Positions 1 through 8,580 of a stretch of 23,099 nt of DNA are shown here, piece by piece. How positions within the stretch are numbered: position 1 is the stretch's first letter; every line of letters begins with the position of its first letter. This DNA comes from JAVBPB01 sp031549965 (GTDB lineage Bacteria > Bacillota > Clostridia > Lachnospirales > Lachnospiraceae). Position numbers and translations under genes: made by a program. The notes beneath the pieces were generated by a model, which saw only the letters and a program-made list of their open reading frames with translations, had not been told where the DNA came from and did not search any database. The stretch is taken from contig JAVBPB010000149.1 of the NCBI GenBank assembly GCA_031549965.1, positions 1 to 23,099 of the forward strand. Direction: 5' to 3'.

Positions 1-1625
1 GTATAATAGCTGGATTAGTCAGTGGTATTTTACTGAGTAAATTAATGTACTTATTGTTACTTAGATTACTTAGATTTGATGCAAAATTAGGATTTGAAAT
101 ATCAATTGAAGCAATTTTGGCATGTATTTTACTATTTGGAATAATCTTCATACTTAATTTATTTTTTACCTTATTTCAAATATACACCTCCAAACCTATT
201 GAACTTTTAAAGGCCGGTCAAATAGGTGAAAGAGAACCAAAAACAAAATTGTTGATTACATTAATTGGGATCGTAACACTTTTTATAGGATATTATATTG
301 CAGTAACAACAAAACAGCCTCTTTCAGCAATTAATTTATTTTTTATTGCAGTATTATTTGTAATTATTGGAACATATTGTATTTTTACAGCAGGAAGCAT
401 TACATTACTAAAAATACTAAGAAGAAATAAGAAATTTTACTATAAACCAAATAATTTCATATCGATCTCAAACATGATTTTTAGAATGAAAAAAAATGCA
501 GGAGACCTATCTGCAATATGCATTCTTTCATCAGCAGTATTAGTTATGCTTTCAACCTCTATATCACTTTATATAGGCGTTGAAGATGTTTCAAGAAATA
601 TGTGTCCAAGAGATTTTCAAATAAGTCTTTATGGAATGAAAGAGAATATCAAAGAAGATATAAGCAATAAAATTGACGAAATCCTTAAAACATACAATAC
701 CAATCAAAAAGATGCCATTAGTTATAGAAGCCTTTCTTTAATTTTAGAAGAAAATGATGGAAAGTTAGAAATAGGGAATACTTACATGAATTCTACAGAA
801 AACTTAAGAAGTATGTGTATGGTACCACTTGAAGATTACAACCAAGTAATGGGAACTTCCATTGAACTTTCCGATAATGAAATTCTGTTTTACGCTACAG
901 ACGATTCTAAGATTGTCGGAAACCTAACAGCAATAAACAAAGACTTTATTGTTAAGGAAAATCTAAATGGATTTATGAATTTTAATAAGGAAACCCTAGA
1001 CGATATTGTAATAACCTATTATGTAGTTGTAAAAGATATGAATTTAATAAATGAAATGAAAACATTACAACAAAAGGTGTACAAAGATGCCACAATAGTA
1101 TACGAATATGGATTTAATCTAACATCCAATGTCGATAACAAAGTTTATGACGACATAAAATCTATGATAGAGGAAATTAAAGGTAAATCATATTACAATG
1201 TGGATTACATTAATAAAGCCAGAGATGAATTTTACGCCATATATGGAGGCTTATTTTTTATCGGAATCTTCCTTGGAGCTTTATTTATTTTGGGTACCAT
1301 CCTAATAATATACTACAAGCAAATTTCAGAAGGGTATGAAGACAAAGAAAGATTTGCAATAATGCAAAAAGTAGGACTTAGTAAACTCGAAATAAAGAAA
1401 ACCATAAATTCCCAAGTGCTAACAGTATTCTTTCTGCCACTAATAACAGCAGTAATCCACATAATATTTGCCTTTCCAGTAATAACAAAGCTATTGTCCA
1501 TGTTAGGGCTTAGAAACGTTCAGCTTTTTGAACTATGCACAATTGGAACAATCATAATATTTGCAGCAGCATACGGAATAATCTACGCCATAACCTCAAG
1601 GGTTTATTACAAAATAGTTGAGTAA
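1..1625 (+). CDS. BceB/FtsX-type ABC transporter permease, 3' part (5' end outside the window)
   Basis: Membrane subunit of an ABC transporter of the FtsX/BceB group; family members export or detoxify peptide antibiotics or act in envelope stress, working with an ATPase and often a two-component system. The reading frame is open from base 3 with no stop before the first ATG at 45, and the 14 codons before that ATG encode hydrophobic, permease-like sequence, so the gene starts upstream of the window. Counting from the ATG at 45, hydrophobic helices lie near residues 25-46, 69-87, 94-121 and 154-178. A soluble domain of about 200 residues follows (about 182-395), then three C-terminal helices near 400-425, 455-480 and 490-515. 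A large extracellular domain between two helix groups is the BceB arrangement. The partner ATPase and any sensor would lie upstream and cannot be seen, so the substrate is unknown. Confidence 0.8.
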   Translation, partial: IIAGLVSGILLSKLMYLLLLRLLRFDAKLGFEISIEAILACILLFGIIFILNLFFTLFQIYTSKPIELLKAGQIGEREPKTKLLITLIGIVTLFIGYYIAVTTKQPLSAINLFFIAVLFVIIGTYCIFTAGSITLLKILRRNKKFYYKPNNFISISNMIFRMKKNAGDLSAICILSSAVLVMLSTSISLYIGVEDVSRNMCPRDFQISLYGMKENIKEDISNKIDEILKTYNTNQKDAISYRSLSLILEENDGKLEIGNTYMNSTENLRSMCMVPLEDYNQVMGTSIELSDNEILFYATDDSKIVGNLTAINKDFIVKENLNGFMNFNKETLDDIVITYYVVVKDMNLINEMKTLQQKVYKDATIVYEYGFNLTSNVDNKVYDDIKSMIEEIKGKSYYNVDYINKARDEFYAIYGGLFFIGIFLGALFILGTILIIYYKQISEGYEDKERFAIMQKVGLSKLEIKKTINSQVLTVFFLPLITAVIHIIFAFPVITKLLSMLGLRNVQLFELCTIGTIIIFAAAYGIIYAITSRVYYKIVE

Positions 1626-1706
1626 TTAAGTTGACGACATTGAGCGTCCGTAGGAAAAAAACCTTAAGTCAGCAAGATTGGCAGTGAATAGTAACTATTC
1701 ACTAGC
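1626..1706 (+). repeat. Dispersed intergenic repeat, copy A
   Basis: Begins immediately after the permease stop codon. Bases 1626-1695 match the reverse complement of 22898-22968 at about nine positions in ten, including an uninterrupted ACATTGAGCGTCCGTAG and later AGCAAGATTGGCAGTGAA. Bases 1681-1706 form a near-perfect palindrome (arms GTGAATAGT and ACTATTCAC). TTAAG at 1626-1630 can pair with CTTAA at 1664-1668, so the element may fold as RNA. I see no T-run making it a classic terminator, and no credible coding sequence. Confidence 0.75.
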
Positions 1707-1734
1707 AAAAAATTCACCAAGATAAAAATAGTAT

Positions 1735-1763
1735 TAGACAATCGCAATAAAACATGATAAAAT
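1735..1763 (+). promoter_or_regulatory. Sigma-A-type promoter for the DHH phosphoesterase gene
   Basis: The -35 box TAGACA (1735-1740), a 17-base spacer and the -10 box TAAAAT (1758-1763) each match consensus at 5 of 6 bases. TG one base before the -10 box adds an extended -10 element. The start codon is about 45 bases downstream, after an AGGAGG ribosome site at 1796-1801. Confidence 0.6.
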
Positions 1764-1807
1764 ATGCTTCAAGAGATTATTTATTAAATGTTTATAGGAG
1801 GTAAAAA

Positions 1808-2734
1808 ATGGGAGAAAAGTATTGTTTAATTACCAGAAGTGATTTTGATGGTTTAGTATGTGCTATGATTTTAAAGGAGCTTAATTTAATAGATAATATT
1901 AAATTTGTTCATCCAAAAGACATGCAAGATGGTTTAATCGTAGTTACAGATAAAGATATAACAACAAACTTACCATATGTTGACGGCGTTTACTTAGCAT
2001 TTGATCACCATTTAAGTGAAGTATCAAGAACGGGAGCAAAAAAGGAGAACCATATAATTTCTCCAACGGCACCATCAGCAGCGAGAGTTGTATATGAATA
2101 TTACGGTGGAAAAGAAAAATTACCTAGAATAACAGATGAAATAATGTTAGCAGTAGATAAAGCGGATTCAGCCCAATTTACTTTAGAAGACATATTAACG
2201 CCAAAAGACTGGGAATTACTAAGCTTTTTAATGGATGCAAGAACAGGACTTGGACGTTTTAGAGATTTTAGAATTTCAAACTATCAGTTAATGATGCAGT
2301 TAATTGATTTTTGTTTAGATCATACAATTGAAGAAATACTAGAGCTTCCTGATGTTAAAGAAAGAGTTGATTTATATTTTAAACAACAGGAATTATTTAA
2401 ACAACAAATTGAAAAAGTACATAAAGTATATGACGATGTAGTTGTACTTTATTTAAAAGACGAAGAAACAATTTATACTGGCAACAGATTTATGGTTTAT
2501 GCTATGTATCCACAGGCTAAGATTTCTGTACATGTAATGTGGGGACTTAAAAAACAGAATACAGCAGTTACAATTGGAAAATCCATAATAGATAGAAGTT
2601 CTACCGTAAATATTGGTGAAATTTGTTTAGAATACGGTGGCGGCGGTCATTTGAATGCCGGAACATGCCAGTTAGATAATGACAAGGTTGATGAAATATT
2701 ACCAGATATAATTAAAAAATTAAATGCTAAATAA
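1808..2734 (+). CDS. DHH-family phosphoesterase
   Basis: Predicted soluble metal-dependent phosphoesterase of the DHH/DHHA1 superfamily, which includes RecJ, nanoRNase/pAp phosphatase and exopolyphosphatase-like enzymes. The substrate cannot be fixed from sequence. Visible motifs are the metal-binding SDFDG at residues 11-15, the family DHH triad at 66-68, and the C-terminal DHHA1 glycine motif GGGGH at 277-281, which binds the substrate phosphate or nucleic acid. The length (308 residues) suits a stand-alone two-domain member and is far shorter than RecJ. The ATG at 1808 has AGGAGG six bases upstream. The gene has its own promoter, and a 13-bp hairpin follows, so it may form a single-gene unit with some read-through into rnhA. 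A c-di-AMP phosphodiesterase such as GdpP is unlikely, because no PAS, GGDEF or membrane part is present. Confidence 0.85.
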   Translation: MGEKYCLITRSDFDGLVCAMILKELNLIDNIKFVHPKDMQDGLIVVTDKDITTNLPYVDGVYLAFDHHLSEVSRTGAKKENHIISPTAPSAARVVYEYYGGKEKLPRITDEIMLAVDKADSAQFTLEDILTPKDWELLSFLMDARTGLGRFRDFRISNYQLMMQLIDFCLDHTIEEILELPDVKERVDLYFKQQELFKQQIEKVHKVYDDVVVLYLKDEETIYTGNRFMVYAMYPQAKISVHVMWGLKKQNTAVTIGKSIIDRSSTVNIGEICLEYGGGGHLNAGTCQLDNDKVDEILPDIIKKLNAK

Positions 2735-2745
2735 TATTTAAAACA

Positions 2746-2775
2746 TTGAGAGGGTATCTTATGATACCCTCTCAA
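2746..2775 (+). terminator. Hairpin between the DHH gene and rnhA, probable terminator
   Basis: A perfect 13-bp stem (TTGAGAGGGTATC at 2746-2758 with its complement at 2763-2775) closes a TTAT loop just after the DHH gene. The downstream side is AAAATTG instead of a U-tract, so termination may be partial. It ends only 14 bases before the rnhA ribosome site. Confidence 0.6.
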
Positions 2776-2799
2776 AATTGATACCAAAAGGTGGAGACT

Positions 2800-3273
2800 A
2801 TGGAAGTAAAAATATATACAGACGGTTCAGCAAGAGGTAATCCAGATGGCCCGGGGGGTTATGGCACTATAATCGAATATGTTGATTCAAAAGGAACAAC
2901 CCATGTTAGAGAATACTCTTGTGGATACAAAAAAACAACTAATAACAGAATGGAATTAATGGCTGCAATAATAGGTCTTGAGGCTTTAACCAAACCATGT
3001 AATGTTTTACTTTATTCAGATTCACAGTATTTAATAAAAGCTTTTAATGAGCATTGGATTGATGGATGGATAAAAAAAGGCTGGAAACGTGGAAAAAATG
3101 AAGATGTAAAAAACGTGGATCTTTGGAAGAGAATGCTAGAAGCAAAACAAAAGCATAACGTAACATTTATTTGGGTAAAGGGTCATGCAGGGCATGAACA
3201 AAATGAAAGATGTGACAGACTGGCAACAACAGCAGCAGATGGAAATAACTTAATAGATGATGTACAATATTGA
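2800..3273 (+). CDS. rnhA: Ribonuclease HI
   Basis: Cytoplasmic endonuclease that cuts the RNA strand of RNA-DNA hybrids, for example R-loops and Okazaki primers. The catalytic set of type 1 RNase H is complete: D8 in YTDGS, E52 in NNRMEL, D74 in LYSDS, H129 in KGHAGH and D139 in ERCDRLA. The spacing matches D10-E48-D70-H124-D134 of the E. coli enzyme. The basic, Trp-rich handle segment (WIKKGWKRGKN, about 90-100) is present. I chose the ATG at 2800 (157 residues); the in-frame GTG at 2791 lies inside the ribosome site AGGTGGAG. There is no N-terminal hybrid-binding domain. mutS starts 15 bases after the stop, so the two are probably cotranscribed. Confidence 0.93.
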   Translation: MEVKIYTDGSARGNPDGPGGYGTIIEYVDSKGTTHVREYSCGYKKTTNNRMELMAAIIGLEALTKPCNVLLYSDSQYLIKAFNEHWIDGWIKKGWKRGKNEDVKNVDLWKRMLEAKQKHNVTFIWVKGHAGHEQNERCDRLATTAADGNNLIDDVQY

Positions 3274-3288
3274 AGGGACGAATAATAA

Positions 3289-5931
3289 ATGCAATTAACA
3301 CCAATGATGCAGCAATATATGGAGATAAAAGAACAATATAAGGATTGTATTTTGTTTTACAGACTAGGTGATTTTTATGAGATGTTCTTTGATGATGCAA
3401 TTGTTACATCAAAAGAATTAGAAATAACCTTAACAGGCAAAAATTACGGGCAAGAAGAAAAAGCACCTATGAGCGGAGTACCTTATCACTCAGTAGAAGG
3501 CTATTTAAATAAATTAATCTCAAAAGGATATAAAGTAGCAATATGCGAACAGGTAGAAGATCCAAAATCAGCAAAAGGTATAGTAAAAAGAGAAGTTGTA
3601 AGAATTGTTACACCAGGTACGAATCTTAATACCCAATCACTTGATGAGACTAAAAATAACTACTTAATGTGTATTGTTTACTTATGTGATAATTTTGGAA
3701 TTTCAGTTGTGGATGTAACTACAGGAGATTTTCATGTAACCGAAGTTTCCTCTGTACCAAAACTTTTAGATGAAATTAATAAATTTTCACCATCAGAAAT
3801 CATATGTAACGAAGCTTTTTATTTATCAGGAATAGATATTGACGAGCTTAAAAATAGAAACAATATTGTTATATATTCACTGGAATCATGGAACTTTGAT
3901 GATGAGTTATGTATCAGAAAAATAAAGGAACATTTTAAAATTTCTAATTTAAATGGACTTGGATTAAAGGATTTAGAAACAGGAACAATTTCAGTTGGTG
4001 CACTATTAATTTATCTATATGATACACAAAAGAACTCATTGCACCATTTAACAAATTTAACTCCATATACAACTAATAAATACATGATTATAGACAGTTC
4101 CACCAGAAGAAATTTAGAGCTTACAGAAACACTTAGGGAAAAACAAAAAAAAGGTTCACTTCTTTGGGTTATGGATAAAACCAAAACTGCAATGGGTGCA
4201 AGGCTATTAAGAAGCTATATTGAACAGCCTTTAATTAAAATAGATGAAATAAACAACAGATTAGATGCAATAGATGAACTAAATAATAATGTAATTATTC
4301 GTGAAGAAATCAGGGAATATTTAAATACAATTTATGATTTAGAGAGACTTATAAGTAAGGTAAGTTATATGACAGCCAATCCAAGAGACTTAATTGCCTT
4401 TAAATCCTCCCTTGAAATGCTGCCTCATATAAAATCTTTACTTGGAGATATGGATTCAAAAATCCTTAGTCAATTACATAACAATTTAGATACACTTGAA
4501 GACATATATGCTCTAATCCATAATTCGATAATGGATGAGCCTCCTTTTCAGGTAAAAGAAGGTGGTATAATCAAGGAAGGTTATAACAGTGAAGTAGATA
4601 AATTACGTTTGTCAAAAACCGAAGGCAAGAACTGGCTATCTGACTTAGAAGCCAGAGAAAGAGAAAATACAGGCATTAAAAACCTAAGAGTAAAATATAA
4701 CAAAGTTTTTGGTTATTATCTGGAAGTTACCAATTCATATCAAAATTTAGTTCCAGCCACATGGATGAGAAAACAAACTTTATCAAATGCTGAAAGATAC
4801 ACAACAGAGGAACTAAAGGAATTAGAAAATATTATATTAGGTGCAGAAGATAAGTTATTTGCCCTTGAATATGACTTATTTGTTAATATAAGAGAAAAAA
4901 TATCTAATGAAGTTAAACGAATACAAAAAAGTGCAAAAACAATTGCCCAAATAGATGTATTTGCCTCTCTTTCCTTAGTATCTGAAAGAGGAAACTTCAT
5001 AAGACCAACAATAAACGAAAAAGGTTTCATAGACATTAAAGACGGTCGTCATCCTGTAGTAGAAAAAATGATTTCAAATGATATGTTTGTATGCAACGAT
5101 ACTTATTTAGACAATGGGGATAATAAAATATCAATAATTACCGGTCCAAATATGGCTGGAAAATCAACCTACATGAGACAAACTGCCCTAATCGTATTAA
5201 TGGCTCAAATAGGAAGTTTTGTACCTGCCAAAAGTGCCAACATTGGTATTGTAGACCGTATATTTACAAGAGTAGGTGCATCTGACGATTTAGCTTCAGG
5301 TCAAAGTACATTTATGGTAGAAATGACCGAAGTAGCCAATATATTAAGAAATGCAACCTGTAACAGCCTCTTAATATTAGATGAAATTGGACGTGGCACA
5401 AGTACCTTTGACGGTCTTAGCATAGCTTGGGCAGTAGTAGAACACATAAGCAATGAGAAACTTTTGGGTGCAAAAACCCTTTTTGCAACCCACTATCATG
5501 AGCTTACAGAGTTAGAAGGGAAACTATCAAGTGTAAACAATTACTGCATAGCAGTTAAAGAAAGTGGGGAAGATATAGTATTCCTTAGAAAAATAATAAA
5601 AGGCGGAGCAGACAAAAGCTACGGCATTCAGGTAGCGAAACTTGCAGGAGTTCCACAAAATGTTATAAATCGTGCAAAAGAAATAGTTGAAGAACTAAGT
5701 GACGCCGACATAACAACAAAAGCCAGACAGCTTCAAGTTGAAGATGTTAAAGTTGAAGACATAAAATCTAAAACTTCTAAAAAGAAGAAATCTTTTGAAC
5801 CGAATCAGTTATCCTTATTTAGTGTGCCAGAGGAAAATAAGATTTTACAAGAAATTAAGGAATTAGATATATCTAATATGACGCCTATTGATGCCCTTAA
5901 TAAGTTATGGGAGATACAGTCTAAAATTTGA
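3289..5931 (+). CDS. mutS: DNA mismatch repair protein MutS
   Basis: Recognises base mismatches and small loops and starts repair with MutL. The 880-residue length is normal for MutS1. The mismatch-wedge Phe-X-Glu is present as F29-Y30-E31 within GDFYEMF. The connector, lever and clamp regions follow. The ATPase domain has Walker A GPNMAGKST beginning at residue 619, the composite MSH signature SGQSTFMVEM, and Walker B LLILDEIGRGTSTFDG with D698-E699. A basic linker (KTSKKKKS) leads to QLSLF at 840-844, a good match to a beta-clamp-binding motif, followed by a short C-terminal helical segment of the kind that mediates tetramer formation. The ATG at 3289 is preceded by a weak GAAGGGA ribosome site. 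It is followed 85 bases later by mutL, the usual pairing in Firmicutes. Confidence 0.97.
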   Translation: MQLTPMMQQYMEIKEQYKDCILFYRLGDFYEMFFDDAIVTSKELEITLTGKNYGQEEKAPMSGVPYHSVEGYLNKLISKGYKVAICEQVEDPKSAKGIVKREVVRIVTPGTNLNTQSLDETKNNYLMCIVYLCDNFGISVVDVTTGDFHVTEVSSVPKLLDEINKFSPSEIICNEAFYLSGIDIDELKNRNNIVIYSLESWNFDDELCIRKIKEHFKISNLNGLGLKDLETGTISVGALLIYLYDTQKNSLHHLTNLTPYTTNKYMIIDSSTRRNLELTETLREKQKKGSLLWVMDKTKTAMGARLLRSYIEQPLIKIDEINNRLDAIDELNNNVIIREEIREYLNTIYDLERLISKVSYMTANPRDLIAFKSSLEMLPHIKSLLGDMDSKILSQLHNNLDTLEDIYALIHNSIMDEPPFQVKEGGIIKEGYNSEVDKLRLSKTEGKNWLSDLEARERENTGIKNLRVKYNKVFGYYLEVTNSYQNLVPATWMRKQTLSNAERYTTEELKELENIILGAEDKLFALEYDLFVNIREKISNEVKRIQKSAKTIAQIDVFASLSLVSERGNFIRPTINEKGFIDIKDGRHPVVEKMISNDMFVCNDTYLDNGDNKISIITGPNMAGKSTYMRQTALIVLMAQIGSFVPAKSANIGIVDRIFTRVGASDDLASGQSTFMVEMTEVANILRNATCNSLLILDEIGRGTSTFDGLSIAWAVVEHISNEKLLGAKTLFATHYHELTELEGKLSSVNNYCIAVKESGEDIVFLRKIIKGGADKSYGIQVAKLAGVPQNVINRAKEIVEELSDADITTKARQLQVEDVKVEDIKSKTSKKKKSFEPNQLSLFSVPEENKILQEIKELDISNMTPIDALNKLWEIQSKI

Positions 5932-6016
5932 ATGTTTGGTCTTTAAGTTTTTCATAGAACTCTTTACGCTATATTAATACTAAAATTTTTATATCATTGC
6001 TAGAAAGGAATCTAAA

Positions 6017-8071
6017 ATGCCAAATATTACAGTGTTAGATCAAAGTACTATTAATCAAATTGCCGCAGGTGAAGTAATTGAAAGGCCTGCATCAGCCGTA
6101 AAGGAATTGGTAGAAAATTCTATTGATGCAGGTGCCAGTGCAATTACTATTGAAATTAAAGAGGGCGGTATAAACTTTATTAGAATAACCGATAATGGCA
6201 TTGGAATAGAAAAAGGAGATATTTCTTTGGCATTTTTAAGACATTCTACAAGTAAAATTAAAACTGTTGAAGATTTAATAACAGTCAGTTCTCTTGGATT
6301 TAGAGGTGAAGCTTTATCAAGTATTGCTGCTGTTTCTCAAGTAGAGTTGGTTACCAAGGTAAATGATTCATTTATGGGGATTAGATATGTAATTGAAGGC
6401 GGAGTACAAAAGTCTATAGAGGATATAGGGTGTCCGGGCGGAACAACATTTATTGTTAGAAATTTATTTTTTAATACACCTGCTAGAAGAAAATTTTTAA
6501 AGTCAGCAACAACCGAAGCTGGATACATTAATGAAATAATAGAACGGCTTTCCTTATCTCATCCAAATATTTCATTTAAATTTATATCAAATGGTCAAAT
6601 AAAATTACATACTTCGGGGAATGCAAATTTAAAAGATATAATATACCATGTTTATGGTAGAGAAATATCTGCAAATTTATTGTTTATTAAGGATAAAGTT
6701 TCTTCGATTTCAATTGAAGGATATATTGGAAAACCAGTTATTTCAAGAGGAAATAGAAATTATATAAATTATTACATAAATGGACGTTATATTAAAAGTT
6801 CTATAATTAACAGAGCTATAGAAGAAGCATATAAAAATTATACAATGGTACATAAATATCCATTTACAGTTCTTCATATATCAATTGACAGCACACTAAT
6901 TGATATCAATGTTCATCCTACAAAGATGGAACTTAGATTTAAAAATTCAGATGAACTTTATATGTTTATATTAAATACAATAAAAAATGGGTTGGCTGGT
7001 AAAGAACTAATTCCCAATGTATCTTTAGTTAAAGAAAAAGACACAAAAATTATTGAAAACAAAAGAAGTATTCCTGAGCCTTTTGAGTCCAAACGAAGAG
7101 AATTATATAACCAGCAAAATTCATCATCTGTTTTAAATATTAAAGAATCTTCAATTTTAGATACGTATTTAAATAAACAAGATAACATAAAAGCAATTGA
7201 GAATGTTATCCAAAATAAAAGTACAGATAGAAAAGATAATGTAAATCAGATAAAAAAAACAGATAGTTTTGAGGACATAAATAAGATAAAAAGTGCAGAT
7301 TGTATTATAAATACAGATTTGAATAAAGGTACATATAATACAAAAGATACAAATCAAATTGGAAATACAAGTAGTATAGAAAGCTTAGATCAGATTGAAA
7401 ATACCAATAGTACAAAAAATGTTACCCAAGTAACAATTAAAAATCAACAAATAAACTTATTTGAAGAAAAGTTTTTATCAGAACAATCCAAAACAAAATA
7501 TAGAAACTTAGGCCAAATATTTCTAACCTATTGGGTAGTTGAATTTAATGAAAAACTATATTTAATCGATCAACACGCAGCACATGAAAAAGTTTTATAT
7601 GAAAGAACATTAAAAAATTTAAAAAACAAAGAATATTCTTCACAATTTATTAGTCCACCAATAATTGTTACTCTTACAATGAGTGAAGAAGAAATACTAA
7701 AAAAATATTTGAAATTTTTTAAAGAATTAGGATTTGAAATCGAACATTTTGGTGGAAAAGAATATTTAATAAGTGCAATTCCTAGTGATTTATATGGTTT
7801 AGCCCAAGGAGATCTATTTATAGAATTAATAGATTCATTATCTGATGGAATAAATTATGACGATCCCTCTATAATTACAGAAAAAATTGCATCAATGTCA
7901 TGTAAAGCAGCAGTAAAAGGAAACAATAAACTATCATACGAAGAAGCAAATGCTTTAATAGACGAACTTTTAAAACTGGACAATCCATATAACTGCCCAC
8001 ATGGCAGACCCACAATAATATCAATGTCTAAATATGAAATAGAGAAAAAATTTAAAAGAATTCAAGACTAA
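6017..8071 (+). CDS. mutL: DNA mismatch repair protein MutL (endonuclease type)
   Basis: Couples mismatch recognition by MutS to strand incision. The N-terminal GHKL ATPase shows ELVENSIDAGA with E30 and N34, DNGIGI, and GFRGEALSSIAAV. The C-terminal domain carries the nicking motif DQHA-x2-E-x4-E at residues 518-529 (D518, H520, E524, E529), and the metal-site partners CKAAVKG and CPHGRP (C660). It is therefore an endonuclease MutL, as expected in bacteria lacking MutH. Between the domains lies a long Asn/Lys/Thr-rich linker (about 335-485) made of loosely repeated units, ending in QINLF, a possible clamp-binding element. AGAAAGGA sits 7 bases before the ATG. The gene ends 12 bases before the next start. 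Confidence 0.96.
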   Translation: MPNITVLDQSTINQIAAGEVIERPASAVKELVENSIDAGASAITIEIKEGGINFIRITDNGIGIEKGDISLAFLRHSTSKIKTVEDLITVSSLGFRGEALSSIAAVSQVELVTKVNDSFMGIRYVIEGGVQKSIEDIGCPGGTTFIVRNLFFNTPARRKFLKSATTEAGYINEIIERLSLSHPNISFKFISNGQIKLHTSGNANLKDIIYHVYGREISANLLFIKDKVSSISIEGYIGKPVISRGNRNYINYYINGRYIKSSIINRAIEEAYKNYTMVHKYPFTVLHISIDSTLIDINVHPTKMELRFKNSDELYMFILNTIKNGLAGKELIPNVSLVKEKDTKIIENKRSIPEPFESKRRELYNQQNSSSVLNIKESSILDTYLNKQDNIKAIENVIQNKSTDRKDNVNQIKKTDSFEDINKIKSADCIINTDLNKGTYNTKDTNQIGNTSSIESLDQIENTNSTKNVTQVTIKNQQINLFEEKFLSEQSKTKYRNLGQIFLTYWVVEFNEKLYLIDQHAAHEKVLYERTLKNLKNKEYSSQFISPPIIVTLTMSEEEILKKYLKFFKELGFEIEHFGGKEYLISAIPSDLYGLAQGDLFIELIDSLSDGINYDDPSIITEKIASMSCKAAVKGNNKLSYEEANALIDELLKLDNPYNCPHGRPTIISMSKYEIEKKFKRIQD

Positions 8072-8083
8072 AGGATGAGTATA

Positions 8084-8563
8084 ATGTATAGAGAATTAAG
8101 AAACAAAAACAAAAAAATGTCAGATGAAAAATTAAAGCAACTTTTAGAAGAGGGAGAATACGGAATCCTATCAACAGTTGACAAAGAAAACCAACCTTAC
8201 GCCACTCCATTATCATATATAGCAATTGATAATAATATCTACTTTCATGGTGCAAAAGAAGGTCATAAAGTAGACAATATCAATAATGAAACAAAAGTAT
8301 GTTTTTGCATAGTAGGAAAAACAGAGCCAGTATATGATAATATACATTTTTCATCATATTATGAAAGCATAGTAGCTTTTGGAAAAGCATCTAAACTTGA
8401 AGATATAGAAGAAAAAGAAGAAGTTTTATTTAAAATGACAAAAAAATATTTTCCTAATAACGAAGAAGAAATAAACCAGTACGTTAAAAAATTCAGTCAA
8501 TTTGCAAATGTGTATAAAATAACAATAGAGCACATAACAGGAAAAGAATCAAAAAAAGAATAA
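8084..8563 (+). CDS. Pyridoxamine 5'-phosphate oxidase-family (flavin split-barrel) protein
   Basis: Small soluble protein of the FMN-binding split-barrel superfamily, resembling the NimA-like group that binds flavin and reduces small molecules. The precise substrate is not predictable. The sequence has the typical order: a short N-terminal helix, GEYGILSTVDKENQPYATPLSY for the first barrel strands, then IYFHGAKEGHKVDNI (the flavin-phosphate binding region in this family), VCFCIVG, and a late strand YESIVAFGKA. I chose the ATG at 8084 (159 residues) because AAAGGA at 8070-8075 sits 8 bases upstream; the in-frame ATG at 8075 overlaps that ribosome site. It lies between mutL and miaA with gaps of 12 and 17 bases, so it is probably in the same transcript, although no direct role in repair is evident. 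Confidence 0.82.
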   Translation: MYRELRNKNKKMSDEKLKQLLEEGEYGILSTVDKENQPYATPLSYIAIDNNIYFHGAKEGHKVDNINNETKVCFCIVGKTEPVYDNIHFSSYYESIVAFGKASKLEDIEEKEEVLFKMTKKYFPNNEEEINQYVKKFSQFANVYKITIEHITGKESKKE

Positions 8564-8580
8564 TAAAATCGGAGAATTAA

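Noticed and set aside
1626..1706. Copy A as a short protein-coding gene
   Set aside because: One frame of copy C is open across the repeat, but the matching frame in copy A is shifted and stopped, there is no ribosome site, and the differences are not biased to third positions.
2746..2775. The hairpin before rnhA as an operator or riboswitch
   Set aside because: It is a simple perfect stem with a 4-base loop directly behind a stop codon; a terminator or stabiliser is the simpler reading.
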